Translations under genes and position numbers: made by a program
The notes under the pieces: generated by a model
The model's database searches: none
Seen by the model: the letters and a program-made list of their open reading frames with translations, nothing else
Told to the model about the DNA's origin: nothing
Shown here: positions 53,760 to 62,376 of the stretch, in pieces
How positions within the stretch are numbered: the first letter of the stretch is position 1
How the letters are laid out: each line of letters opens with the position of its first letter
Origin: Martinezella lusitana
GTDB lineage: Bacteria; Pseudomonadota; Alphaproteobacteria; Rhizobiales; Rhizobiaceae
NCBI RefSeq assembly: GCF_014207095.1
Contig: NZ_JACHBG010000007.1
Location: 1 to 64,000, forward strand
Length of the DNA stretch: 64,000 nucleotides
Direction: 5' to 3'

Positions 53760-54404
53760 TCAGTCTGTCGCCATCGATGCCCGAAGGTCTTCCATATCGG
53801 CAGGAGTAGGTTCAACGCCGGTGAATGTAACCAGGTAGGAACGCAGGTGAGAGTATCGCTCGGCAAGCGTCTCCCGTACCTGCAAGGTGAAATGGCCGAT
53901 TTGGGTATAATAGAGAACCCTGGCTCTGGTATTGGCCTCTTCCTGAGGAAAACCATACCGCTCGAACATGCGGGTGACCGCTTCGACGCGCTGCCGGTCC
54001 GCTTCATCGACGACCGATCGAATTCTCGGTTCGTGGCGGCCCCAAAAGCGAATTGCGAGATCGAGATCGGGTTCGAAAAGTCTGTTGTCGATCCAGCACT
54101 CGAATATATTGCAAACCGCCTTGTTGACCGTTGTGGCCGGTCGCATTGCCCGCTCGATGATCGGACCGGTATTCTTGCGCAGCCAATACGCCAGTATCTG
54201 GTCCTGGAGATCCTGAATACTGTCAAAGAACCAATAGAAACTAGACCTTGATACGCCGAGTTTTTTTGCCATGACCTGGATTTTGACCTGGTCCATGCCA
54301 CCCGCGATCAGGGTTTCCATGGCAAGATCAAGCCAATTCTCCTTCGTCAGCTTCCCACTGCCATCATTCGTTGCTCCAACGGTTGCTTGTGATCGGATAG
54401 CCAT
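53760..54404 (-). CDS. TetR-family transcriptional regulator
   Basis: A 214-residue TetR protein: helix-turn-helix at about 20-65 (WLDLAMETLIAGGMDQVKIQVMAKKLGVSRSSFYWFF) followed by a helical ligand domain. The frame opens at 54464, but AAGG lies 7 nt before the ATG at 54404. It heads the minus-strand TetR/binding-protein/amidase/matB block and is a likely regulator of it; its operator may be the repeats at 53471-53505. The effector is unknown. Confidence 0.87.
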   Translation of the reverse strand: MAIRSQATVGATNDGSGKLTKENWLDLAMETLIAGGMDQVKIQVMAKKLGVSRSSFYWFFDSIQDLQDQILAYWLRKNTGPIIERAMRPATTVNKAVCNIFECWIDNRLFEPDLDLAIRFWGRHEPRIRSVVDEADRQRVEAVTRMFERYGFPQEEANTRARVLYYTQIGHFTLQVRETLAERYSHLRSYLVTFTGVEPTPADMEDLRASMATD

Positions 54405-54571
54405 AGTCGAACCTTCGGACGGTGACGGATGCACGGTGATGCCGGCAAGTTTCATTGTCGGCATCTTCGTACAGCTTTCGCCATCGCCTTACAAATCGAA
54501 TAAAGGGCATCCGACCTCGTTCGTACTCATTACGCGAGAAACCTGAAAGGTCCCGAACCAGGGCAGAAGAA

Positions 54572-55648
54572 TTATGGTGACGTGCTGGCCTTGACCGCGT
54601 TCGGTTCGAGCGTGAGCGTTCGATCGAAGAATGCCGGGATTTCTTCGCCGAGCTGCTTCAGGAACTCCGTACGGTCAAAGCCGGGCGGGTTGGCGCTGAT
54701 GTCGCCGTCCAATGTCTGGATCGGGGCACTGGCGGTGTTCATGAAGGCGAAGTGCCCGGCATTGGCGACAACGCGATAGGTGGCTCCGGGAATGTTCTGC
54801 CCGATCCATGCGGCGTGAAAGCTTGGCGGTAGCCAGCGGTCCTTTTCTGCCGCATAGATCAGGGCAGGCACGGTGATGGCTTTCAAGGATTGCTCCGTGA
54901 ACATGACGCCGACCGGCGCCATGGCGACGATCGCGCGAATTCGCGGATCGGCGGTCGATTCAAGCGCAAGTGGCGCCTGCATCTGCTGAATGTTGCGGAC
55001 CATGCCGCAAGTGATCGGGTCCTGCGGGGCCTCGTTTACGCAATGCGTGCCAATTCGGGATAGATCGACCCGCCCTCCCGCCAAGGCAACCACCGTGTAG
55101 CCGCCGGCCGAGTGCCCGGCAGCGCCGATCCGCGGACCTTGGGCATCCGTAGCGATGCGGTCCTTCCATTCGGGATCCGCAAGCAGCGCGTCGATCAGCC
55201 GCGAGACCTGGCGGGGTCGCTCGGTGAAGTAGGTGCCGAGCGGCTTTTGCCACAGCGAACTGTCCTGGTAACTGTCGCCGGGGTGACGCAGAGCCGCCAC
55301 CAGATAGCCGTCCCGCGCGAGAGCCTCGGCCAAGCTGCTTTGGCCGAATTCCGAACCGCCGGTCCCGTGGCTGAGCACGATGAGACCTTTGGTCTTTGCC
55401 TCCGGAGCGGCCATAGGGGTCGCGTGGACCGTGAACGATCCCACCATGATCGAGCGGGTAGGCGCCTGCGTTGGGTAGTACAGTGCGGCCGGGATCTTCT
55501 CAGGATTGGTGACGGAGGGCGGTACCTCGTAGGGTCGCCAGCCTGCTTCGGCCGCTCTCGCGGCGGAGAAGAGCAGGCTTGTTACGACTGGTATGCTGCA
55601 GAGCAGCAAGGTGGCGGAACGAAGCCGTTTGTAAATCGCAAATGTCAT
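54572..55648 (-). CDS. Secreted alpha/beta hydrolase (PAF-acetylhydrolase/dienelactone-hydrolase-like)
   Basis: A 358-residue protein with a signal peptide (about 1-33, cleavage near ARAA) and an alpha/beta-hydrolase fold: oxyanion turn HGTGG at 94-98, nucleophile Ser180 in GHSAGG, and a late His in NAGHFAF near residue 295. Dienelactone hydrolase and PAF-acetylhydrolase-like proteins share this plan. Substrate unknown, probably a periplasmic ester. It is divergent from the LytTR gene 33 bp away. Confidence 0.82.
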   Translation of the reverse strand: MTFAIYKRLRSATLLLCSIPVVTSLLFSAARAAEAGWRPYEVPPSVTNPEKIPAALYYPTQAPTRSIMVGSFTVHATPMAAPEAKTKGLIVLSHGTGGSEFGQSSLAEALARDGYLVAALRHPGDSYQDSSLWQKPLGTYFTERPRQVSRLIDALLADPEWKDRIATDAQGPRIGAAGHSAGGYTVVALAGGRVDLSRIGTHCVNEAPQDPITCGMVRNIQQMQAPLALESTADPRIRAIVAMAPVGVMFTEQSLKAITVPALIYAAEKDRWLPPSFHAAWIGQNIPGATYRVVANAGHFAFMNTASAPIQTLDGDISANPPGFDRTEFLKQLGEEIPAFFDRTLTLEPNAVKASTSP

Positions 55649-55681
55649 TGATGCACCTCTTGTGAGCCGCTATCCTGTTAG

Positions 55682-56524
55682 GTGCGGGCAGGCGAGCAGG
55701 TCGAGCCCGATTTCGCGAACGGTAGGGTTTATTCGCCAGTGACCATTCCCGGCATCCTCTCGGCGGCTGCGCCGCTTCGATGGCACCGTCCCGCTGTCAT
55801 CTTGCTGCCGCTCATCGCCGCGGCGGCGCTCGCCGTAACCGGGGCATTCGGCACCTATGTCAGCATGACGCTTCCGCTCCGTCTGCTGCATTTCGTCGGT
55901 GTCGCCATTGCCATCTGCGCGATCGTCTTTGCGCTCTGCGAAGTCGTCCAGCGATTTTGGTTCGGTGGCGCATTGCCATTTTGGGCGATGCTCGCGATTG
56001 GCGCCATAACGGCTCCAGTCGGCGGCTGGATCGTTCTCGGGGCCTTAGGCTTGTCGGCGCCTCGGGCGCTTGCCCATGTCACCTATTCCGAGCTGACGAC
56101 ACAGGTACTGCTGTCCAATCTTGCGATCGCAAGTCTCGGCTGGATCTTGCTCCGGCAATCCCGCCCACAAAGCACCGCGTGTGATGCGCAGCAGCTTGAT
56201 CCGACGGCCGACCAGGCACTGCGCGCGAAGCTTCCGGTCGGGATCCGTAGCGCCGTCATCCTCGCCCTGAGCGCCGAGGACCATTATGTACGAGTACGGA
56301 CCGACCGTGGCGAAGCCCTGATCCTGATGAATCTCGCAGCCGCGATTGGGGCGATGGGCGAGGACGCCGGCGTGCGCGTCCATCGCTCGCACTGGGTGTC
56401 GCGCGAGCTTGCCGAAGAGACGGCGGCGCGTGGCGGCAGGCATGGCGTCCGCCTCAATGACGATACGGTGCTACCGGTCAGCCGTTCGGGCCGAAAACTG
56501 TTGAGCGAGGCCTTGGCGGGTTAG
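55682..56524 (+). CDS. Membrane-anchored LytTR DNA-binding regulator
   Basis: About 280 residues: four hydrophobic helices at about 37-57, 65-90, 97-120 and 140-157, then a LytTR domain at about 180-278 (VILALSAEDHYVRVRTDRGEALI, VRVHRSHWVSRE, VLPVSRSGRKLL). Such one-component proteins bind DNA from the membrane. The start may be GTG at 55682 or GTG at 55739 (19 residues shorter). It is divergent from the secreted hydrolase gene, 33 bp away, suggesting the hydrolase as target. Confidence 0.85.
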   Translation: MRAGEQVEPDFANGRVYSPVTIPGILSAAAPLRWHRPAVILLPLIAAAALAVTGAFGTYVSMTLPLRLLHFVGVAIAICAIVFALCEVVQRFWFGGALPFWAMLAIGAITAPVGGWIVLGALGLSAPRALAHVTYSELTTQVLLSNLAIASLGWILLRQSRPQSTACDAQQLDPTADQALRAKLPVGIRSAVILALSAEDHYVRVRTDRGEALILMNLAAAIGAMGEDAGVRVHRSHWVSRELAEETAARGGRHGVRLNDDTVLPVSRSGRKLLSEALAG

Positions 56525-56735
56525 TCGAGACTGGCCGCAGTGACCGCAATGGTGCATTCAATCCAGATCAGATGCGCCGCGTTTTTATTAGCCGAATGCG
56601 TGCTCATCTACGCCTGCGGTAGCCATGACAAATCGCGCATGACGGCTCGCTGTCGCGGCCACGGAAATCATCTCACACCCATCATGTAGGAAAGCCCTGA
56701 GCGCAGGCGTGCACTAGGCTGAAAAGGCTAGAATG

Positions 56736-56751
56736 TGGACATAAATGTCCA
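56736..56751. repeat. Palindromic operator-like element, copy 1
   Basis: TGGACATAAATGTCCA: perfect 7-bp arms TGGACAT/ATGTCCA around AA. It lies about 385 bp upstream of soxB and is matched at 14 of 16 positions by the second copy at 56875. Confidence 0.5.
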
Positions 56752-56874
56752 TTGCGTATCTGTGTGAATGCTGGAATTTCTCTCGAGATATTGGGATAAT
56801 TCAGACTCAATAGCCGAAATTGCAGGTCGCCGGTTGCGTGTAGCTCACTATCGCCTGCGTCCGCGAAATATTTA

Positions 56875-56890
56875 TGGACATAAGTGTACA
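56875..56890. repeat. Palindromic operator-like element, copy 2
   Basis: TGGACATAAGTGTACA, 139 bp from copy 1 (start to start) and about 245 bp upstream of soxB. The arms are imperfect (TGGACAT/GTGTACA). The pair is the most regular non-coding signal in this region. Confidence 0.45.
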
Positions 56891-57134
56891 TAATGATTAT
56901 CGTCTCGTCACTGCAACCTTGACCAGGAGTCCTGCACCTTGCCCCGTTCGATCGGTCGTACGCTGTGCGTCTAGGGATCTTACGCGCCAATGTCACAATG
57001 ATCGCTGCGCGCCCGATGCAGATCGGCAGGCAATGGCGGCGCGAGGATCCTCCTGGCTTGAGGCGGGTAGCTTCTTGGAAGGCTGGGCGGCTTTTCCGGT
57101 CAAGTTTCCTGCAAACCTGGGGCGGGGAGCCGTC

Positions 57135-58388
57135 ATGACAAAGAAATATTCGGCATTTGCCCTCCTGAAAGAGGGGCTGAACAATCAAAGGGGTTGGCAA
57201 AAGGCTTGGCGGTCGCCGGAGCCGAAGACGCGCTACGACGTCATCATCATCGGCGGTGGCGGACATGGGCTTGCCACTGCATATTATCTCGCCAAGAACC
57301 ATGGCATCACCAATGTCGCGATTATCGAGCGCGGTTGGCTTGGCGGTGGCAATACGGGCCGAAACACGACAGCCATTCGTTCCAACTATTTCTTTCCGGA
57401 AAGCGCCGCGCTCTATGAACTGGCGCTTAAGCTCTACGAAAACCTGTCTCGTGAGCTGAACTACAACATCATGTTCTCACAGCGCGGCATGGTCAGCCTG
57501 GCTCATAGCCCTGCGGATCTCGAAATGGCAGCGAGAACCGTCAACGCCATGCAGATCAACGGCATTGATGCGGAACTGCTGTCCGTTGCGCAGACACGGG
57601 CGCTGGTGCCGCTCTACAACGACGCGCCGGACGCGCGCTACCCGATCTTCGGCGGCGTGATCCAGAGACGAGCGGGGACAGCGCGGCATGATGCCGTTGC
57701 CTGGGGATATGCCCGCGCGGCCGATACGCTCGGCGTCGATATTATTCAAAACTGCGAGGTCAGCGAATTCATCATCGAAGGCGGACGCTGCCGTGGCGTG
57801 CGAACCTCGAAGGGCGACATTCGCGCTGAAAGAACGGGCATGGCCGTTGCCGGGCATTCGAGCGTCCTTGCCGAAAAAGCCGGCTTCCGCCTGCCGATCA
57901 CCTCCTATGCGCTTCAGGCCTGTGTTTCCGAGCCGGTAAAGCCGGCGCTCGATTGCGTCGTTCTCTCGCCGGCGACCGGCGTCTATGTCAGCCAGTCCGA
58001 CAAGGGCGAGATGGTCATCGGTGGTGGATTGGACCGAGTTCCCTCCTATGGCCAGCGCGGCAATCTGCCAACGCTTGAGACCGTCATTTCCGGTCTGCTC
58101 GAGATGTTTCCGAGCTTCCGCCAACTCAAGCTGATGCGCCAATGGGCGGGGATCGTCGACGTGGTTCCCGACAGTTCACCGATCTTTGGTGAGAGCCCGC
58201 TTCTCGGCCTTTTCCTGAATTGCGGCTGGGGAACCGGCGGGTTCAAGGCAATTCCGGCGGGAGGGACGCTGCTTGCCCACTTGCTCGCAACCGGCAGGCA
58301 TCACGACATCAGTCGACCATTTGATCTCGACCGCTTTGCAAAGGGCCGGTTGATCGACGAGGCCGCCGGTTCCGGCATCGCGCATTGA
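57135..58388 (+). CDS. soxB: Sarcosine oxidase beta subunit
   Basis: A 417-residue FAD-dependent oxidoreductase with the Rossmann motif DVIIIGGGGHGLATAY at about 35-50 and the family ending GRLIDEAAGSGIAH. ARHDAVAWGYAR contains the His that covalently holds FMN in heterotetrameric sarcosine oxidase. The complex oxidises sarcosine to glycine with tetrahydrofolate as acceptor. The frame is open to 56874; the ATG at 57135 follows GGGGAG. It leads soxBDAG. Confidence 0.92.
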   Translation: MTKKYSAFALLKEGLNNQRGWQKAWRSPEPKTRYDVIIIGGGGHGLATAYYLAKNHGITNVAIIERGWLGGGNTGRNTTAIRSNYFFPESAALYELALKLYENLSRELNYNIMFSQRGMVSLAHSPADLEMAARTVNAMQINGIDAELLSVAQTRALVPLYNDAPDARYPIFGGVIQRRAGTARHDAVAWGYARAADTLGVDIIQNCEVSEFIIEGGRCRGVRTSKGDIRAERTGMAVAGHSSVLAEKAGFRLPITSYALQACVSEPVKPALDCVVLSPATGVYVSQSDKGEMVIGGGLDRVPSYGQRGNLPTLETVISGLLEMFPSFRQLKLMRQWAGIVDVVPDSSPIFGESPLLGLFLNCGWGTGGFKAIPAGGTLLAHLLATGRHHDISRPFDLDRFAKGRLIDEAAGSGIAH

Positions 58389-58394
58389 GGGGGA

Positions 58395-58664
58395 ATGATG
58401 CAGCTTTTTCCTTGTCCATTCTGCGGTCCGCGCAGCGAGAGCGAGTTTCACTTCGGAGGCGATTCCGGCAATATACGGCCGGAAGGCTCTGACGTCAGCG
58501 ACGAGACTTGGTCCTCCTATCTGTACTTGCGCAACAATCAGAAAGGGCCGGCCTCGGAGGTGTGGATGCACATGACCTGCGGCGAGATGTTCCGAATGGA
58601 TCGCGATACCGTGACCCATGCCGTGGTCTCGTCTGCTGCTTTTCTAGGAGATGCGCAGTCATGA
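58395..58664 (+). CDS. soxD: Sarcosine oxidase delta subunit
   Basis: An 89-residue zinc-binding subunit with C7-x2-C10 (PCPFCGPR), a middle His and C-G in HMTCGEMF, matching the SoxD pattern. It stabilises the alpha-beta-gamma-delta enzyme. It starts 6 bp after soxB (ATG at 58395 or 58398, behind AGGGGG) and overlaps soxA by 4 bp. Confidence 0.92.
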   Translation: MMQLFPCPFCGPRSESEFHFGGDSGNIRPEGSDVSDETWSSYLYLRNNQKGPASEVWMHMTCGEMFRMDRDTVTHAVVSSAAFLGDAQS

Positions 58665-61492
58665 CCTCGCATCGCATCGACAGTCTTGGCCGTATTGACC
58701 GGTCGAAGCCGATCCGCTTCACCTTCGACGGCGAGGATGTTCATGGCTTTGCCGGCGACACGATCGCCTCCGCGCTTCTTGCAAACGGGATCGGTATCGT
58801 CGGACGCAGCTTTAAATATCATCGCCCGCGGGGGATCTGGGGTGCGGGTGTCGAAGAGCCGAACGCGATCGTCGATGTGATTGCGCCTTCTACCATCCGA
58901 AACTGCCGCGCAACGACCGAACTTGCCGTCGATGGCATGATCGTGCGCAGCGTCAATGCCAGTCCGACTGCGGCGAGGGACCGGAATGCGTTCCTCGATC
59001 GTTTCGCACGCTTCATCCCCTCGGCATTCTACTACAAGACCTTCATGTGGCCGGACTGGCATCTCTTCGAGCCGCGTATTCGCAATATGGCCGGCCTTAG
59101 CGTGCTTGATCCGAACCTTGATCTGCCGCGCTATGCAGAACAGGTGAATGAGAGCTACGATGTGCTTGTCATCGGCGGTGGTGCTGCCGGCCTCTATACG
59201 GCGCTCAAGGTGGTAGAGGCGGGTCAGTCAGTCATTCTATGCGACGACGGTCATGAGTTTGGTGGTGCCCTGCTTCACCGGTCCGCCATCATCGACGGCA
59301 TCGCAGGCGTGGAATGGATTACCAAAGTCGTCGCAAGGCTCGCTGAACTCGGCACGCGCCTGCTGCCGCGCACGACGGCGTTCGGTGTTTACGATCATAT
59401 GTTGATCGGACTGAATGAACGCCGGAAAGACGGCACGGATCGGCTGTGGCGGATCCGGCCGAAGACGGTAGTGTTGGCGACAGGAGCCATCGAGCGGCCT
59501 CTGTCATTTGCCAATAATGACCTTCCGGGGATCCTGTCGGCAGAGGCCGGACTTTCTTATCTGCGTCGCCATGGAGTGGCGGTCGGAAGACATGTTGTGA
59601 TCGCCGGCAACAATGGCCACACCCAGGAGGTCGCCTCGGCATTGGCGGCGGCCGGGTCGAAGGTTACGGTCGTCGACTATCGAAAAGGACAGCGGCTTGC
59701 CTCGGCCCACGGCAGGGGCCGGGTCAGCGCCGTGACACTTGAGGACGGCACGAGGATCGTGGCGGATGCAGTTCTTACATCCGGCGGGTTCACGCCGACA
59801 TTGCATCTCTATTGTCAGGCGCGTGGGAAGCTTCGGTTTGACGACACCCTGCTTTCCTTCATCGCCGGCGATGAGGTTGATCGGGTGTTGATTGCAGGTG
59901 CTGCAGACGGTCGATTTGGCTTGCAAGACGTGCTGCAGAGCGCCGCGGCCGTCTTGAGCAAGATCGGTGTCGCGATCGAAGCCATTCCCGAGGTCGGATG
60001 CGAGGCTCCTGATTCTGCAATCGCCCCGGCATGGCCGCAGCCGGGGATGGCGGGTCGTGTCTGGCTCGACCTGCAGCACGACGTCACCGTCAAGGACATC
60101 GAGCTTGCGGCACGCGAGAACTTCGTGTCGGTCGAACACCTCAAACGCTATACGACGCTCGGCATGGCGACTGATCAGGGCAAGACATCAAACCTGAATG
60201 GTCTTGCCTTGATGGCGCAGCTTACCGATCGCGCCATCCCAGCAGTCGGCACGACAACCTACCGTCCGCCATTTACGCCCGTGCCGCTTGCTTCATTGGC
60301 GGGAATGCGTGGCGGGCCGCTCATGAACCCACCGCGACGGCTGGCGCTCGAAAATGAGCATCGGGCAGCAGGCGCAAATCTTCGCGAATATGGCGGCTGG
60401 CTCAGACCTGCCTGGTACGGCGACATGACCGAAGACGCCGCCATTCAACTCGAGGCGACCAAGGCTCGAAAGACCGTGGCGCTTTTCGACGGATCGCCCC
60501 TCGGCAAGATCGAGGTTCAAGGCCCTCAGGCAGCGGAGTTTGTCGACTTCGTGTACTATAACACCATGTCGACGTTGAAGCCGGGGCGCTGCCGCTATGG
60601 CTTGATCCTGAACGAGGCGGGGGTCGTCTATGATGATGGTGTGCTTGTCCGGCTCGAGGAGAACCGGTTCCTGGTGTCGTGTTCATCGTCGCATGTAACA
60701 GGCGTTCATGCACTCCTTGAGGAGTGGCGCCAGGATCGGTTCGATCGCAACCAGCTTTTCATTCACAACGCCACGGCCGACACCGCGACACTGACGGTAT
60801 CGGGCCCAAGGTCGCGCGCGCTGCTGGAAGCGGTCGATCTTGGACTATCTCTCGATGACGAGGCTCTGCCGCATATGGCAACCAGCTGGGGCCGTTTCGG
60901 TCCGGAGAATGTCCGCGTCACCCGGGTGAGCTTCACCGGCGACCGCTGCTACGAGCTGTCGATCCGCGCCGATCGCGCGGCGCCGCTATGGTCTCGACTG
61001 CAGGAGGCAGGCCGCGCTTTCGATGCGGTTGTGCTTGGGCTCGAAGCTCTGATGCTGCTGCGCGCCGAAAAGGGTTTCATCGTGATCGGCAAGGATACGG
61101 ATGGCCTGACCTTGCCGATGGATTTGGGAGTATCCACGCCCCTTGCGAAGAAGCCCGTCGATTTCATCGGCCGCCGATCGCTTTTTTCCGAAGAGGCGCG
61201 GCGGCAGGATCGCAAGCAGCTCGTCGGCCTGGACGTCCTGGAAGGCAATACGCCCTTGGCGACGGGAGCGCACGGGATTGAGGCGACCGTGTCCGGCAAG
61301 CGCAGCATCGGCTACGTCACCTCCAGCTATTCCAGCCCGGTATTGAACCGGCCGATTGCGCTTGCCCTGATCGAGCGCGGAGCATCGCGTCATGGCGAAA
61401 TCATTCAGATTCAACATCTGGGAAAGACACGCAATGCACGCGTCGCGCCACCATGCGCCTTTGATGTAAAGGGAGAACGGCTCAATGCTTAA
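58661..61492 (+). CDS. soxA: Sarcosine oxidase alpha subunit
   Basis: A 943-residue subunit: N-terminal ferredoxin-like domain (IRFTFDGEDVHGFAGDTIASALLANGI, FKYHRPRGIWGAG, about 18-60), NAD/FAD-type nucleotide fold at about 165-330 (DVLVIGGGAAGLYTA), and a C-terminal GcvT-like aminomethyltransferase domain (about 560-935) that handles tetrahydrofolate. It overlaps soxD by 4 bp and soxG by 8 bp. The open frame extends upstream into soxD, but the true start is the ATG at 58661. Confidence 0.93.
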   Translation: MTSHRIDSLGRIDRSKPIRFTFDGEDVHGFAGDTIASALLANGIGIVGRSFKYHRPRGIWGAGVEEPNAIVDVIAPSTIRNCRATTELAVDGMIVRSVNASPTAARDRNAFLDRFARFIPSAFYYKTFMWPDWHLFEPRIRNMAGLSVLDPNLDLPRYAEQVNESYDVLVIGGGAAGLYTALKVVEAGQSVILCDDGHEFGGALLHRSAIIDGIAGVEWITKVVARLAELGTRLLPRTTAFGVYDHMLIGLNERRKDGTDRLWRIRPKTVVLATGAIERPLSFANNDLPGILSAEAGLSYLRRHGVAVGRHVVIAGNNGHTQEVASALAAAGSKVTVVDYRKGQRLASAHGRGRVSAVTLEDGTRIVADAVLTSGGFTPTLHLYCQARGKLRFDDTLLSFIAGDEVDRVLIAGAADGRFGLQDVLQSAAAVLSKIGVAIEAIPEVGCEAPDSAIAPAWPQPGMAGRVWLDLQHDVTVKDIELAARENFVSVEHLKRYTTLGMATDQGKTSNLNGLALMAQLTDRAIPAVGTTTYRPPFTPVPLASLAGMRGGPLMNPPRRLALENEHRAAGANLREYGGWLRPAWYGDMTEDAAIQLEATKARKTVALFDGSPLGKIEVQGPQAAEFVDFVYYNTMSTLKPGRCRYGLILNEAGVVYDDGVLVRLEENRFLVSCSSSHVTGVHALLEEWRQDRFDRNQLFIHNATADTATLTVSGPRSRALLEAVDLGLSLDDEALPHMATSWGRFGPENVRVTRVSFTGDRCYELSIRADRAAPLWSRLQEAGRAFDAVVLGLEALMLLRAEKGFIVIGKDTDGLTLPMDLGVSTPLAKKPVDFIGRRSLFSEEARRQDRKQLVGLDVLEGNTPLATGAHGIEATVSGKRSIGYVTSSYSSPVLNRPIALALIERGASRHGEIIQIQHLGKTRNARVAPPCAFDVKGERLNA

Positions 61493-62036
61493 GCCCGGTG
61501 TGATGCAGCTCTGGAGACCACTTCCAGCGGAGGATTACCGGGCCGAGGTTGCCGGTGCTCTTGTTCGCACCGTCGATGTCGGCGCCCAGTTCATGGTGAG
61601 TGGCGCCCTCGACAGGGCAGCAGGCATTGCGGGGGTGTGCTCCGAGGGGGCCGGAGCATTGGGCCTTGTGACCGGCACGCGCTTTTCGCTTCGCCTGGCG
61701 CGCGAACGCCTTCTGATCGTCTCGGACAATGCGGAGGCCTTCGTGCCCGGCTGGCATGACGACGGCTATGCCGTTACGTCAATGAGCGGCGCATTCGTCG
61801 CCTTCGAAATCGCCGGGCAGGGCGCGATCGAAATCGTCAAGCGAGCGACTGCGCTGCCGCTCACTGAGCCTGGGCGCAGCGCCGCGGTCAGTTTTGCCGG
61901 CGCAAATGTTTACCTTTATCGCTTCGGCGACGAGAGCACGATACGCCTCCACATAGATCGGGGTTTGGCCGGCTATCTCTGGCAGTGGTTCGAGGAACTC
62001 GGCCGCCTGACACCGATAGAGGCGGGCAGGGCTTAG
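61485..62036 (+). CDS. soxG: Sarcosine oxidase gamma subunit
   Basis: A 183-residue SoxG-type protein (GVMQLWRPLPAEDYRAEVAG, RFSLRLARERLLIVSDN, SGAFVAFEIAGQGAIEIVKRAT), similar in fold to the GcvT-like domain. It overlaps soxA by 8 bp and closes the operon. No folate gene (folD, purU) follows, unlike many sox operons. Confidence 0.87.
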   Translation: MLKPGVMQLWRPLPAEDYRAEVAGALVRTVDVGAQFMVSGALDRAAGIAGVCSEGAGALGLVTGTRFSLRLARERLLIVSDNAEAFVPGWHDDGYAVTSMSGAFVAFEIAGQGAIEIVKRATALPLTEPGRSAAVSFAGANVYLYRFGDESTIRLHIDRGLAGYLWQWFEELGRLTPIEAGRA

Positions 62037-62376
62037 GAAACCCTGCGACGCGGATGGAGGCTGACAGGTTGTATCCCGGTCGCTGCATTAAAGCCGGTGC
62101 CAGCGGTTACAGGCCACCGTTCCGGGCCAATTTATAGCGCGACAACGGGGAGCGGAAGCATTTGACGGCGAATATGATCCGGGGAGTTTCGAATGGAGGG
62201 TTATAGAGGAAATCCACTTAAAATGGATATTGGACATCACTGTTTACACGTCATATGAAGATGTTGTCACTTTCAGAGCGCAACGCAGAACAAGCAGCTC
62301 GAAAAACGGAAGCGACGAGGGAGTTGGCCTCCGATAGGAGGCGCCGCCATGCGGCTATAACAAGGGGAATGAGTGA
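62037..62376. other. Intergenic region upstream of the binding-protein gene
   Basis: About 340 bp between soxG and the periplasmic binding-protein gene, AT-richer near 62190-62260. It probably carries a separate promoter for the latter. No clear hairpin or operator seen. Confidence 0.35.

Larger units (their letters stand above)
56525..57134. other. Regulatory region upstream of the sox operon
   Basis: About 610 bp between lytTR and soxB. Open frames on both strands are shadows; soxB itself has an open frame from 56874 but no good start before 57135. It holds the paired palindromes listed at 56736-56751 and 56875-56890. Confidence 0.45.

Noticed and set aside
56874..57134. Extension of soxB by 87 codons to 56874.
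   Set aside because: The extra sequence is not protein-like and covers an operator-like repeat; the ATG at 57135 has GGGGAG and starts the usual SoxB N-terminus.
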